The notes: a model not told the origin generated them from the letters alone. A DNA stretch of 64,000 nucleotides from Limnoperna fortunei (GCA_944474755.1 OX104113.1:47631644-47695643); one strand, 5' to 3'; counted from the first letter of the stretch, positions 1 to 14,859 are shown. Program-made: numbers and translations.

Positions 1-2519
1 ATAATGTTATTAACACAATTGAACTGACACTTCGTAAAATGTGCGTATGATTGTTTGATGTTTTACGTACAGCAATATTTAACCTATATTTAGGACATGG
101 TAAATAGAACAATCATGACCTTTAAAAACTATAATAGTTTCCCCAGCAACAATTATATATAAATACACATGTATATATATTCGGGTATTAATTACAAAAT
201 AAATCGTTCGCGAATGTGAGCCACGTCAACACAGTACGTCGGTATTGCTTGATGGCAAAAAGTTTTTTGGTGAATGTGGTGACAACTATTAGTCTGGCTT
301 GGTAGTGGAGTACAAAGCAAACATCAAACTATGCATTACAAAACATAGTTTCAAATCTTTTCTTGAACAATACACTTTTTCTCCTTTTAGGAAAAGTTCA
401 AATATAACGAAAGAAAGAACAAGCTGGATTTTGTAATTGAATATTTGATCAGAATTATGCCTTAATAATAAAAATGGCATATCTGATTCATTACTTTATG
501 CAAACATAGAGTTTCAACTAACTAGCAACATTAAATGTCAATTTACAACTTGGAATCCTAGTAGAGGAAAATAGAAGCTGATCACTTGAAAGAACAATTT
601 GGTTCTTAAATCTGCCATGGGATTTTCCAGTCAAAATGTTGCAGTTGTCAAGATACAGGTACATTTGCAGACAGAATGGTCCACATCGTACGCAAAAATT
701 CACTTGTATTATATGGGTCTTTATCAAAAATTGGCAAATTCTTTTCCACTGACCCCATTCATATTGGTTTGTTATATTCACTGGTTAAGTTTCATGAAGG
801 CGAAGGTGAACTAAAAAATGGGACAATACTGCATCATATAATATGCATCTCTGAAAGTTTTCAAACTTTTGTTTAAAATTTTACAATGAATACATAAGAA
901 GTGATTTAAATGCAATTCTTTTATTTTCTTTAACCTTAAAATACTCCACTTTCCAGCTTTCATAAACAATTTGTACCCTTTGTAACGTTTATGTTATATT
1001 GTTAATAATATAAAGATACTTAAACATAATGATATGAGATGCCTGCTAAAAAATGTCCACTACAAAACGGCCCCGACATAACGAAAGTGTTACGTAAAAA
1101 ACCACACCGAAAACTACAGATATTAGTGCCAAAATAACTGTGTCTAATATCAGTTTGTGAGGTTTGGTGATGACTGCCTTTATCATATTTGTATTATTTC
1201 TAGTCAAACAGCAAGTCATATTAATATATATACTACATAACTATCAAGTCAAATGCATGCCCCAATTGTTCCAATAAATTCCTTATTAAACAATACTTTG
1301 AAGTAGGTCAATAAAGTAATAAAGTTGGTTTACAAAAATTACTTTTAAGGTGTACAAAGTAATATGTCTTATCTTTATTTCAATATTTGTGTAATTTTGC
1401 TATTTCCCCAAAATAAAGCAGACATATATATAAAAAAAGGCGTTAATATTACAATTGCATATTTTGAAATTTGAATGCATTTATGTTCATAAGTTCGAAA
1501 GCATTTATAAAGTTTCTATTATTTAAATTGATTTTGATGATTTTTGCTGCTTTAAATCTGAACACACTTTTTTAAATACCCATATCAGCAACGACCCGAA
1601 GGTGCATTACAAGAACATGAACAGGGTCAGATTTCATACATCAGCTGAATTTTGAGGCCTTTCTCAACTTATCCTCAACTCAAATAGCAACCAATTAGAT
1701 TACTGGAAAATTTAAATTTGAGGAAAATCTTAAGAATTTGAGGAAAATCTCAATTTGAGAAGTTTTATGAAACTTGGGCTGACATCTACAAAACGGCATT
1801 AAGAATCCAAAGTTAGAAAAAAGTCAGTAAACAAAACTGCTTCCTAGCTAAAGATTTTTCAACATAAAAAGCTTAGCCCTGATTCCATTTAGCATTACGA
1901 TAAGAAAAAACCAATTTAAAGTAAATACTTATGGGTTAAAATGACTTTTTGTCTGTTGCTAAGCACTAAATGTAACTTCCATTCATGAAAATTAGTTATT
2001 TGAGTAAAGACAGTGGTCCCTAGTAAAATAATATCCAGTTGCTAAGGATTTTACGTTCGTTGCAAAATGCCACTTCCGGTTCTATAATGACCTATTTAAA
2101 TAATGTAAATCATTCAGATTCTAAAAAAAATATTGTTGCTTAGGAAGTTTTATAAAAGTTACCCTATTATGACCTTAACCTATGACATTGGCTCAAATTT
2201 AAGCCTTTTCCATACTGATCAATTTCAGTATCATATTATCTTTACATTATCTCTAACCGTTTAAAAGCAAAAAAAACCCCGATAAACCGAAAGTCGTCAA
2301 CGGTTGTAACTCGAAAAAGGTTCATCGAACAGTTTCTGACCAAATGTACCAAACGAAAGTTTGAATGATAAGAGGAGTATTTTTCCCAATAATTGTATGC
2401 TTCTATCTTTTCTGTTTTTTGCGATACAGTGCTAACAAGACCAAAGGTGACATTTGACCTTGACGTTTGATATTTTCAAATGTATATGTCACTAAGGATT
2501 ATTGGTGGTGGTCCCCAGT
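1..2519. other. no gene seen
   Basis: AT-rich sequence with only short ORFs that lack splice signals or family similarity. An 'atttgaggaaaatct' motif is repeated near 1716-1752. Nothing else was identified. Confidence 0.5.
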
Positions 2520-3730
2520 CTCTAGGATTTACGATTTTGAGCAAAACAATTGCATCCTCTTCGGATTAGGTAACACATAAGGACTCCACCAAGGTACGCC
2601 AGCAGTTTTGTCCTTTGCCTTTCAAGTTATCTCCAGCTTTATCCCAACTCTTTTATTTCTTCTTCTAGGGTCCTCCTCCAAGTACCATTTGGCCTTCCTG
2701 GTTTCCGCTTGCCAGCTGGTGTCCACCATGTCTTTTTACATGTCTGGTTTTGTCCATCCTTAAAATGTGCCCTATAAATCTCAACCTTCTCTTCTTAATC
2801 TCATCATTGATGTTTCTTATTCCTGTCCTTTCAGTAAGATCGAGGATTGATACTATGTCAGTTCATTTGATGTTCATTTTCTTTTTTAGCAGCTTGCCTT
2901 CTACTCCTCTCAGTTTTCTTTCAATTTCCTTGTTTGTTCTCCATGAGTGCCTGAGTGCATCCATGGTCATGATTAGGTTCGGGTTACTCTCTTTCTGTGT
3001 TTTTGGTTTTTGTGTTGTGTTTGTCTATATCCGGATATGCAACTGTCCCTTGGCTTTTGGCTAATGTTGTTCGGTCGGTTTTCTTTGCTATTTTCTTCGA
3101 TTGGTTGTCTATTCATGATGTTGCAACTGTTGTGCTGGCAGTTGGTTTTCATAATTTTTAAACCTATTATCTTGGCTTCATTACTTATGTTGTCCGATTT
3201 CATTTGCATATGGTGGTATTTTATGCGAAAACAGACTCATGTCGTCAGCAAAGTCCATGTCTTCTAGTGAAAGTTTCAGCCCCTCATTGAATGCCTCTTG
3301 GTTCTTCTGTTGTTCTTCTCATGACCCAATCTATTGCAATAATGAAAAGTAGAGGTGAAAGTATGAATCCTTGTTTGACCCCAGATGTTATAAAAAACCA
3401 GTCTATGAGTTCTCCCTTATGTCATACTGCACTTCTGAATCCGTCGTAGATTTCTTTAATGATGTTAACTATTTTTTGGTTAATTCGATAATGCTGAAGA
3501 ATTTTCCAAAGAGTGTCCCTATGAATACTATCGAAAGCCTTCTTAAAATCAATAAAATTTATATACATTGATGAATTCCATTCATTTTGTCTGTTTAATT
3601 GTAGTTCTTAAAATAAATATGTTGTCAACGCATGAGCTGTTCCCTCTAAGGCCACTTTGTCCTTCCCTTAAAATTGTTTTCTACTGCTTCTTTCATTCTG
3701 TTTAGTTGCAACACTATTACAGGTTGCAAG
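2520..3730 (-). mobile_element. non-LTR retrotransposon, 5'-truncated and decayed reverse transcriptase
   Basis: The minus strand, read with frameshifts and stops, shows reverse transcriptase motifs in order: INFIDFKKAFDSIHRDTLW (~3560-3500), GVKQGFILSPLLFIIAID (~3385-3330), EDMDFADDMSL (~3265-3235, the FADD catalytic motif), and the C-terminal signature WWTPAGKRKPGRPNGTWRRT (~2725-2670). It starts abruptly near 3730, as expected for 5' truncation. Part of ~2970-3130 resembles a separate dispersed repeat seen again near 19850-19980, suggesting a nested insertion. The plus-strand ORFs here are shadows. Confidence 0.8.
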
Positions 3731-6009
3731 AATTATCGGGTCAAAAAACGCGTAAACAGGAAGTCGATTGAAAAATAATATTGCGTATTAAATAATTGCC
3801 ATAGGTCAACCAACATTTTGTACGCTTTTGATATTGAGAATCGGTACGGTTTCTTAGTTTATCTGCCAACAAGAGCTTACGGTTTTCGGGCAGATAACTC
3901 TGTAACCGAAAGTAGATCGATCTCACAGGTTCAACCAAGTCATCTCTGGGTATGCCCGCTTAATGGTTCCAGATTATCCCAAATATCGAAATGATAGATT
4001 CAACATTTTAGGTCAAACCTCCGGAGAAGACTAAGAAAAATAATCATAAGAAATACAGTAAGGTCTTTCTACTGTAGTGGAAAAGACCTTCAAAAATTTA
4101 CAGCTAAATATATAGAATATTTGTATTACTGTAATACCATTTGAAAACGGTACGATATTGAAAACAAGCAGGAATTAGCCGACGTTCAACGACCACTGTA
4201 GTCTGTATTTAAGACATATATTACCAAATCAATTTTGTGGATGTTTAATAAAGACGACAATATTAATTTTTAAGAATGCCTTTAATTGGGATAGTAGTGG
4301 TCGTTGAAACCTCGACAAATTACAGGACTGTAAAATTGGCATAAATAAAAAGCAAGACAAAACAAATTAAAACTAGTTATTTGCTTTAATGAAAAAATTA
4401 TTTTAGGTCATTTTGATGTAGATTATTTATATTATAAAGGAGTTTATCGATATTATTATTGACTTTTAAATGTTATACGATGATATTGTTGTTTGAAGTT
4501 TAAATTTATAGATTACATATAGATTTCAAATATAAGTTTGAACATGTGTTTAAAGTGCGGGTAGATTTACCTTTAAACACATAGAAATATGTTATGTTGC
4601 CCAATCCTATTCAAGTAAATTTCATAATCAGCTAGTGTTTGTTGGACGTAGAGCATTTTAACTTGGTTTTACGATTTAGAAACACAAAAATATCCAAACC
4701 GGTAAGAACAAAACATAAACACATATTTGTAAAATTCACAGAAGATACAACAATTTTAATATTTTATTTCGTAACATGTAGAGTCATAAAATAATAAGAT
4801 AATTTTCAGATCAATTTTAAAAAGATTGAATGTTTTATACCATGTGATTGAGATCATTTCATATTTTTATTTGTCGTGCTTAAAAAGCTTGATTATAGGA
4901 TTGAACACAGTTTTCAATGTATTTATTGGTATATCACTAAGACCAACTCACTCACAAACTGTGTTATGTTTTCGAGTGAGTTGGTTTGTTGATATACCGA
5001 TAATCAATTAAAAACGGCTTTAAATCCTTATCATTCTTTAAATTTGCATCAAGAAATTTATTTGCCTTGTTTAATTTTTTGATAGCGGGATTGATCTAAC
5101 TTATAAATATATATTTGATTTTTCATATCAAACGTTTTTTCCATCAACTATCTTTCGATTGTAATAAAAATGAACACACAACAAAGATTTAACTTCAATC
5201 TTTAACTGTTTAACGACCACAGGAAAAATAACAAATTATTAGCTGTAGATATTGAATGCCGCCATCTTGTTTACACTAATTACACTAAAAGTAGGTCAAC
5301 GCTATTTATGCAAAAATAAATATAGTAACTTCGTTTCTCAAAACCTCTACCGGACGTAATCTCGACCATCAAATAAACGTATTTCTAAATATGCAAATCA
5401 TATAAAAATTATACAAGTATAGACAATTCGTCATTGTTTTCAATGAACATGAATATTCATAGGATAAGCAAGATGGCGTCTGTCTGGCGCGAATAAAAAA
5501 CCAAGCGTGTCGCTGTTCTCATAAAGTATTTACTGTTATAAGTTTTACTTAATATTTTTTATAAACTAATAAACTTTTAATTTTAATCATCAACACATGC
5601 AGTTCCTTAAAGCACTTCAAGTAATTTGTCAATATAATTTTCGAATAAATACTTGGTCTAATTGCAATCATGGTTGTTTGGTTTAACCAGTAATTGCGTT
5701 TTTCGGCTCATTCAAGAATAAAGCAAAGCTGTCTCGTAAATACAGCCACATTTTTTTCCAACAGTTCAAACGGCCCACCTCAAATCAATTTGCACTTGAC
5801 ATAACCCCCAAAAGTAGATTTGCCATGTGGACATTTAAACAATATGAAATCATATCGTTTGTAATAAATATCTTATTGAAATGTATCACGTACCATTTTC
5901 TCCACATGTACCCAGAAATGTAAACAAAATTAATGATCTGACTTACCATCATGCAGATTTCTTCCATAAAAGGGAGATAATCAAACCGGAACATGAAAGT
6001 GATGGTGTA
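3731..6009. other. no gene seen; one palindrome
   Basis: AT-rich, with no supported exon. It contains the hairpin at 4929-4999, and the tandem monomer array begins at its right edge. Confidence 0.5.
4929..4999. repeat. imperfect palindrome (hairpin)
   Basis: Arms ggtatatcactaagaccaac... and ...gttggtttgttgatatacc are near-perfect reverse complements around a loop with 'aaactgtgttatgtttt'. The stem is about 26 bp. It is probably a foldback-type repeat. Confidence 0.7.
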
Positions 6010-7740
6010 CAAATCCTTATACCAACTAGTAAGAATGCTTTTTTAATCTGTATCAGTCTAGACGATCGTACAAAATTTTTTTATTGTCTTGACAAGAAAT
6101 ACATTTTTACTTTTAGTTTTAAAAGCTCAAGTTTTAGCATTTATTTAAAGCATAACTTTCCATAAACAAGAGATCTTTGTTTTTCACATTTCGGTGAGAT
6201 TTAAATCATACGAGTGAATATATTGGATCAGAGTTATATCAATCTATATATTGAAAAGTATTTCTGATTAATTAAATTATGAAAATGTACAATTCCATCT
6301 TTCAAAGAACAAGCTGGATATCTGGATAAACACACAATTTAAGTAAGATCAAAACTTCCTGTCCAAATTGTGTATGAAGTTGTAACGTCCTGAAAATAGC
6401 TAAAATATTGATTGCAGATGTAAAACAAAAATCAATCAATCAATGTATGATTTTTTTACAACAATAATGGTCTACAAGTCCTTAAAATTACCAGCCAGAA
6501 TGGTTTTTATTTAACCTGTATCAGTCTATAGGGTCTAACAAAGTTTACTTATTGTCCTAACTTAAAAAGACATTTGTATTATTAAAACTCATGTTTTTAC
6601 ATTCCTTAAAAGTACATGTTGAAATGTTTCTTTTTAATAAGACACTTTTGTTTTTTACGTCTCAATAAGCTTTTGTTGCAATAAATTAAAGAACAAGATG
6701 TTTCTTGTAATTAGCTTGAATATTAGAAAAATCATATCTGTATATTGAAAAGCTTTCTGTACATTACGATATACAAATATAACATTCCATCTTTCCTGTA
6801 AGAAGCTAGATTTCTTGATTTCTAAAACATTTCAGGTAATATGAAAATTTCTTATCCGAATTCTGTCCGAAGGCTTTACCACAGTTCTTATACTTACCAG
6901 CAGGAATGCTGTTATTTAATCTATATCAGTCTAGAAGGTCATAAAATGTTTTACTTATTGTCTCGACTAGACATATATATTTATTTTTAAAGCTCAAAGT
7001 GTAGCAGATATTAAAGCATATTTTGAAATGTTTCCTTAAACAAGACACATTTGTTTTTACATTTCAGTAAGATTTCAATGCAAAGAATGAAAGAACAAGA
7101 TGTTTCTTGTAATGTGTTTACAGATTGGATCAGAATTATGTCTGTATATTGAAAAGCATTTCTGATTAATTATGTTATTCAAATGTACAATCCAACTTTC
7201 AAGGAACAAGCTGGATATCTAGATAAACAAGCAATAAAAGGTAAGATCAAAATTCCCTGTCAAAACTGTCTATTTAGTTTTCACAACAGTGATGGTCTAC
7301 AAGTCCTTATACTGACCAGCAAAAATAGTTTTATTTAATCTGTATCAATCTATAAAATCTAACAAGGTTTACATTTTGTCTTACTAAAAAGACATTTGTG
7401 TTTTTTAAAACTCAAGTTTGATCATTTCTTTAAAGCATATTTTGAAAGGTTTGTTTTCATAAAAAAACTTTTGTTTTGTACCTCTCAATAAGCTTTTAAT
7501 ACAACAAATGAAAGAACAAGATGCTTCTTTTAATTAGCTTGAACATTGCATAAAAATTATATCTGTATATTGAAAAGCATTTCTGTACATTACGTTATGC
7601 AAATATACCATTGCAACTTTCAAGGAATAAAGCTAGATTTCTTGATTTCGAACCCATATAAGGAAACATGACGATTTTTTCCAAATTCTGTGTGAAGGCT
7701 TTACAACAGTCATGGTATACAAGTCCTTATACTTACCTGG

Positions 7741-10700
7741 AAGAATGATTTTATTTAATCTACATCCGTCTAAAAGGACTTTAAAAGTTTACTTATTGTC
7801 TTGGCAAACAATATTTGTTTTAAAAGCTCAAGTTTTAGCAAATCTTTAAAACATATATTGAAATGTTTCCTTAAACAAAGCATCTTTATTTTACATTTCA
7901 GTGAGATTTCAATGCAACGAATGAAGGAGCAAGATGTTTCTTGTAATTTGCTTAAAGATTGGATCATTGTCCGTATATTAAAAAGCATTTCTGATTCATT
8001 AAATTATGAAAATGTTCAGCTCCAACTTTTAAGGAACAAGCTGGATATCTAGATTTCCAATCAATTAAAGTTAAGATAAAAATCTCCTGTCCGAATATAG
8101 TTTTTACAACAGTCATGATCTACAAGTATTTATACTAACCAGCAAGAATGGTTTTTATTTAATCTGTATCAGTCTATAAGGTTTAACAAAATTACGTAAC
8201 AAAAAGACATGTGTATTTTCAAAACTCAAACTTTAGCATTTCTTTATAGTATATTTTGAGTTGGTTCTTTTTAACAGAAAACTTTTGATTTTTACATTTC
8301 AATAAGCTTTCATTGGAATAAATTTAAGAACAAGATGTTTCGTTTAATTAGCTTGAATATAGGATAAAAATTATATCTATATATTGAAAAACATTTTTGT
8401 ACATTACGTTATACAAATATGCCATTCCTCTTTCAAGTAAGAAAGCTAGATTTCTGGATTTCATAGCCATTTAAGGTAATATAAAAATTTATTGTCAAAG
8501 TTCTGTCTGAAGGCTTTACCAGATTTAAGGTGTACACGTCTTTATACTGACCGGCAAGAATGCTTGTATTTAATCTGTATCAGTGTAGAAGGTCTTAAAA
8601 AGTTTACTTATTGTCTGGACTAGACATATATTTTTATTTTTAAAGCTCAGTTTTAAGCATTTCTTTAAACTATATTTGAAATGGTTCCTTAAACAAGACA
8701 CCTTTGTTTTTTTACATTTCATTGATTTTTCAAAGCACCGGATGAAAAAACAAGATGATTCTTGTAGTTTGTTTAAATATTGGATCTGAAGTAAGTCTGT
8801 ATATAGAAAAGCATTTCTGATTCATTAGTTTATGCAAATGTACAATTCCGACTTTCAAGGAACAAGCTGGATATCTGGATTTCCAAGCAATTCAAGGTAA
8901 GATCAAAATTTCCTGTCCAAATTGTGTATAAAGTCTTTGTCTACAAATACTAAGACTGACCACGAATAATGGTTTTTATTTAATCTATATCACTCTAAAA
9001 GGAATAACACATTTTACATATTGTCTTCACTAAAAACACATCTGTAATTTTAAAACTAACTTTTTAGCATTTCTTTAAAAAATATTTTCAAATGTTTCTT
9101 TTTAACAAGACAACTTTTGTTTTTTTGACATTTAAAAAGAGTTATTATTGCAACAAATGAAAGAACAAGATGTTTCTTTTAATCAGCTTGAATATTTTAT
9201 CAAAATTATATCTATATATTGAAAAGCATTTCTGTACATTACGTTATGCAAATATACCATTCTATGTTTCAAAGAAGAAAGCTAGATTTCTAGATTTCCA
9301 AGCCATTTCAGGTAATATTAAAACTTCTTGTCCAAATTCTGTCTAAAGTCTTTACCACAGTCAAGGTGTACATGTCCTAATACTGACCCGCAAGAATGCT
9401 TGTATTTAAACTGTATTAGTCTAAAGGGTCTTAAAAATTTTTACTTATTGTCTTGACTATAAATATATTTTTATATTTTTAGTTCAACTTTTAGCAGTTC
9501 GTTAAAGCATAATTTGAAATGTTTCCTTAAACATGACAAATTTGGGTTTTTTACATTTCAGTAAGATTTCAAGGCAACGAATATAAGAACAAAATGTTTT
9601 TTTGCAATTTGCTTAAATATTGGATCACTATTATTTTTGTAAATTGAAAAGTATTTCTGATTTATTTAGTTATGAAAATGTATAATTCCAACTTTCAAGG
9701 AAAAAGCTGGATATCTGGATAAACAAGCAATTAAAGGTAAGATCAAAATTTCCTGCCAAAATTGTGTATTAAATTTGTACAACATTGATGGTCTACAAGT
9801 CCTTATACCGACCAGCAAGAATGGTTGTGATTTAATCTGTATCAGTCTACTAAAAATCATTTGTATTTTTAAAAACTCAAGTTTTATCATTTCTTTAATG
9901 TATATTTTGAAAAGTTTCTGATTCATTATGTTATGCAAATGTAAAATTCCAACTTTCAAGGAACAAGCTGGATATCAGGATTTCCAAGCAATTTTAGGTA
10001 AGATCAAAATTTCCTGTTACATGGTTTTTACTTAATCAATCTGTATCAGTCTAAAAGGTCTAACAAAGTTAACTTATTGTCTTGACAAGAAATACATTTT
10101 TACTTTAAGTTTTAAAGCTCAAGTCTTAGGATTTCTTTTAAGCATATTTTGAAATGTTTCCTTAAGCAAGACACCTTTTTTTTGACATTTCAGTGAGATT
10201 TCAATGCAACAAATGACAGAAGAAGATGGTTTCTGTAATTTGCTTAAATATTGGATCAGAATTATGCCTGTTTATTGAAAAGCAATTTCTGATTCATTAT
10301 GTTATGCAAATGTACAATTCCAACTTTCATTTCCAAGCAATATTAGGTAAGATCAAAATTTATTGTTGAACCTGTAATTAAGTTTTCACAACAGTCATGG
10401 TCTACAAGTCTATACTGACCAGAAAAAATGGGTTTTACGTAATCTGTATGTATCAGTCTATAAAGGTCTAACAAAGTTTACATATTGTCTTCAATTAAAA
10501 GACATTTATATTTTTAAAACTCACGTGTTTGTATTCCTTTAAAGTATCTTTTGAAATGTTTCTTTTCAAAAAGACACGTTTGTTTTTTATCTTTAAATAA
10601 GCTTTTATTGCAAAAAATTAAAGAACAATATGTTTCTTTTAATTAGCGTGAATATTGGATCAAAATTATATCTTTATTTTGAAAAAGCTTTCTGTACATA

Positions 10701-12069
10701 ACGATATACAAATATACCATTCCAATTGTCAAGCGACAAGCTGGATTTCTGGATAGCCAAGCCGTAATATAAAAATTTCTTGTTCAAATTCTGCCTGAAG
10801 GCTTTTCAACATTAATGGTATATAAGTCCTAATACTGAGCTGCAATAATGAATTTATTTAATGTTCATCAGCCTAGACAGTCTTAAAGAGTTTACTTATT
10901 GTCTTGGCTATAAATATATTTATAGTTTTAAAGCTCAAGTATTAGTATTTTTTAAAGTATATTTTGATATGTTTCTTTTTAACAAGACACTTTTGTTTTT
11001 ACCTTGAACTGAGTTCTTTTTGCAACGAATAAAAGAAAAAGATATTACTTGTAATAGGCTTGAATATTGGATCAGAATTATGTCTGTATGTTATAAAGCA
11101 TTTATGTACTTTACGTTATGCAGATATAATATTCCAACTATCAAGCCTGAAGCTGGATTTCTGAATTTCCAAGCTATTTGAGGTAAATATAAACATTTCT
11201 TGTTCTTGTTCGAATTCTGTCTGAAGGCTTGGCAACAGTCATGGTGTATAAGCCCTTGTACTGACCAGCAAGACTGGTTTTATTTAATCTATATCAGTCT
11301 AGAAGGTTTTAGAAACTTTACTTATTGTCTTGACTAAATATATACTTTTTTAAAGCTCAGCTATTAGCATTTCATTAAAGCATATTTTGAAATTTTTCTT
11401 TTTAACATAACACTTTATTTTACCTTTGATCGAGTTCCCAAGCCATTTAAGGTAAAATGAAAATTGCTTGTCCAAATTCGTCTGAAGCCTTTAACTAGTC
11501 ATGGCATACAGGTCCTTATTCTGACCAGCAAGAATTATTTTATTTAAAGGTGAACTTCGCAAAAAAATGATAATTTGAAATGTTACTATTAAAATAAAAA
11601 GAAACACATTTGCCTTCTGATGTTTTATTATACTTTCAACGATTTTCAAAGTGAATTTACCCTGTAGAAAATCATTGTAAATGGTTCATTATCAATATAA
11701 AATGCAAAGCAGAAGGTTGTACTATAAGAAACCAGACTGGTGTTACAGCAGTTTAAAGATTTTTACTTTAGACCACAACAGTAACAACTTCATCATTTTG
11801 AAGAATGTTACTTGAGATAGTTTAATGGTAAGGTGAATTTTATTTTCTAGCTTTGTTTAAGAGACCGCATGTTTCCATTTTGTCCTCAAATATAAGTTGA
11901 AATTTTGTCCATAAATATGCATTCAGTGTATTTAAATCATACCTCTCAAGAAAGGGGCACGACGTTGATTTGATAACAATATTAGATTTCAGTATCTGTT
12001 AAAATAGAAACAAAGATTACAAGTATAAGAAATGTTTATGTCTTCGTTTCTAGTAATACATTCGCCAAC
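7741..12069. repeat. higher-order duplication, block A
   Basis: A ~4.33-kb block of monomers ending in a unique ~530-bp tail (11545-12069, from 'aaggtgaacttcgc' to 'aatacattcgcca'). The same block follows immediately as block B. The two are highly similar by eye over most of their length, so this duplication is younger than the monomer amplification. Confidence 0.8.
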
Positions 12070-14656
12070 AAGAATGCTTTTATTTAATCTACATCCGTCT
12101 AATAGGTCTTAAAACGTTTACTTATTGTCTTGGCAAACAATATTTGTTTTAAAAGCTCAAGTTTTAGCAAATCTTTAAAACATATATTGAAATGTTTCCT
12201 TAAACAAAGCATCTTTATTTTTACATTTCAGTGCGATTTCAATGCAACGAATGAAGGAGCAAGATGTTTCTTGTAATTTGCTTAAAGATTGGATCAGTGT
12301 CTGTATATTAAAAAGCATTTCTGATTCATTAAATTATGAAAATGTTCAACTCCAATCAATTAAAGTTAAGATAAAAATCTCCTGTCCGAATATAAAGTTT
12401 TTACAACAGTCATGATCTACAAGTATTTATACTAACCAGCAAGAATGGTTTTTATTTAATCTGTATCAGTCTATAAGGTTTAACAAAGTTTACGTCATGT
12501 CTTAACTAAAAAGACATGAGTATTTTCAAAACTTAAACTTTAGCATTTCTTTATAGTATATTTTAAATTGTTTCTTTTTAACAGAAAAATTTTGATTTTT
12601 ACATTTCAAGAAGCTTTCATTGGAATAAATTTAAGAACAAGATGTTTCTTTTAATTAGCTTGAATATAGGATAAAAATTATATCTACATATTGAAAAAAG
12701 TTTTGTACATTACGTTATACAAATATGCCATTCCTCTTTCAAGTAAGAAAGCTAGATTTCTGGATTTCATAGCCATTTAAGGTAATATGAAAATTTCTTG
12801 TCAAAATTCTGTCTGAAGGCTTTACCAGATTTAAGGTGTACACGTCTTTACACTGAAGAATGCTTGTATGTAATCTGTATCAGTGTAGAAGGTCTTAAAA
12901 AGTTTACTTATTGTCTGGACTAGACATATATTTTTATTTTCAAAGCCCAATTTTAAGCATTTCTTTAAACTCTATTTGAAATGGTTCCTTAAACAAGACA
13001 CCTTTGTTTTTTTACATTTCATTGATTTTTCAAAGCACCGAATGAAAGAACAAGATGATTCTTGTAGTTTGTTTAAATATTGGATCTGAAGTAAGTCTGT
13101 ATATAGAAAAATATTTCTGATTCATTAGTTTATGCAAATGTACAATTCCGACTTTCAAGGAACAAGCTGGATATCTGAATTTCCAAGCAATTAAAGGTAA
13201 GATCAAAATTTCCTGTCCAAATTGTGTATAAAGTCTTTGTCTACAAATACTAAGACTGACCACGAAGAATGATTTTTATTTAATCTATAACACTCTAAAA
13301 GGAATAACACATTTTACATATTGTCTTCACTAAAAACACATCTGTAGTTTTAAAACTAAATTTTTGGCATTTCTGTAAAATGTATTTTCAAATGTTTCTT
13401 TTTAACAAGACAACTTTTGTTTTTTTGACATTTAAAAAGAGTTATTATTGCAACAAATGAAAGAACAAGATATTTCTTTTAATCAGCTTGAATATTTTAT
13501 CAACATTATATCTATATATTGAAAAGCATTTCTGTGCATTACGTTATGCAAATATACCATTCTATGTTTCAAAGAAGAAAGCTAGATTTCTAGATTTCCA
13601 AGCCATTTCAGGTAATATTAAAACTTCTTGTCCAAATTCTGTCTAAAGTCTTTACCACAGTCAAGGTGTACATGTCCTAATACTGACCCGCAAGAATGCT
13701 TGTATTTAAACTGTATTAGTCTAAAGGGTCTTAAAAAGTTTTACTTCTTGTCTTGTCTATAAATACATTTTTATTTTTAAAGTTCAACTTTTAGCAGTTC
13801 GTTAAAGCATATTTTGAAATGTTTCCGTACACAAGACACCATTTTTGTTGACATTTCAGTGAGATTTCAATGCAACAAATGACAGAAGAAGATGTTTTCT
13901 GTAATTTGCTTAAATATTGGATCAGAATTATGTCTGCTTATTGAAAAGCAATTTCTGATTCATTATGTTATGCAAATGTACAATTCCAACTTTCATTTCC
14001 AAGCAATATTAGGTAAGATCAAAATTTATTGTTGAACCTGTAATTAAGTTTTCACAACAGTCATGGTCTACAAGTCTTTATACTGACCAGAAAGAATGGG
14101 TTTTACGTAATCTGTATGTATCAGTCTATAAAGGTCTAACAAAATTTACCTATTGTCTTCAATTAAAAGACATTTGTATTTTTAAAACTCATGTTTTTGC
14201 ATTCCTTTAAAGTATATTTTGAAATGTTTCTTTTTAAAAAGACACGTTTGTTTTTTTATCTTTAAATAAGCTATTATTGCAAAAAAATTAAAGAACTTTT
14301 AATTAACGTGAATATTGGATCAAAATTATATCTTTATATTAAAAAAGCTTTCTGTACATAACGATATACAAATATACCATTCCAATTGTCAAGCAACAAG
14401 CTGGATTTCTGGATTGCCAAGCCGTAATATAAAAATTTCTTATTCAAATTCTGCCTGAAGTCTTTTCAACATTAATGGTATATAAGTCCTTATATTATAT
14501 AGTAATATTTTTCCCCATTGTATTTCATATAGGAATAAAGTGCAATATATTTTCATATTTTACACTGAATCTCGGTCTTTTATGTAATTTCCGGGAAAAG
14601 TACAGATGTGTTCCGAACATCAGCTTTTATATTTAACTGTTGTTTGGTAAACAAAC

Positions 14657-14842
14657 ATGGCCGAAAATTACATGATCTGCTCTCGGGGGGGGGGGGGGAA
14701 ATTAGCAGATCCGCTTGAAACTGAACAAATGGAAGTGAATTCGATTGTCGATAAATGTAAAATTGAAGAATTCGTAGACCAACAAAGGAAAAAATCGAGT
14801 GTAAACTGTACAAAACGGGATTTAAATATCGTGTACAACTAG
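14657..14842 (+). pseudogene. short ORF with poly-G tract, possible recombinase-like fragment
   Basis: 61 codons starting MAENYMICSRGGGGK, with the glycines coded by a run of about 15 G (14685-14699). The later part, KCKIEEFVDQQRKKSSVNCT, resembles from memory the N-terminal helix found in Crypton-type tyrosine recombinase proteins of invertebrates. It ends at a TAG and has no continuation. Likely a fragment. Confidence 0.35.
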
Positions 14843-14859
14843 CTCGTTTCAAAGCAGGA

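Noticed and set aside
2750..3267. Hydrophobic plus-strand ORFs (104 and 85 codons)
   Set aside because: They are the complement of the reverse transcriptase remnant on the minus strand and have no features of their own.
14580..14852. 90-codon minus-strand ORF across the poly-G tract
   Set aside because: It is the complement of the more coding-like plus-strand ORF and contains a proline run from the G tract.
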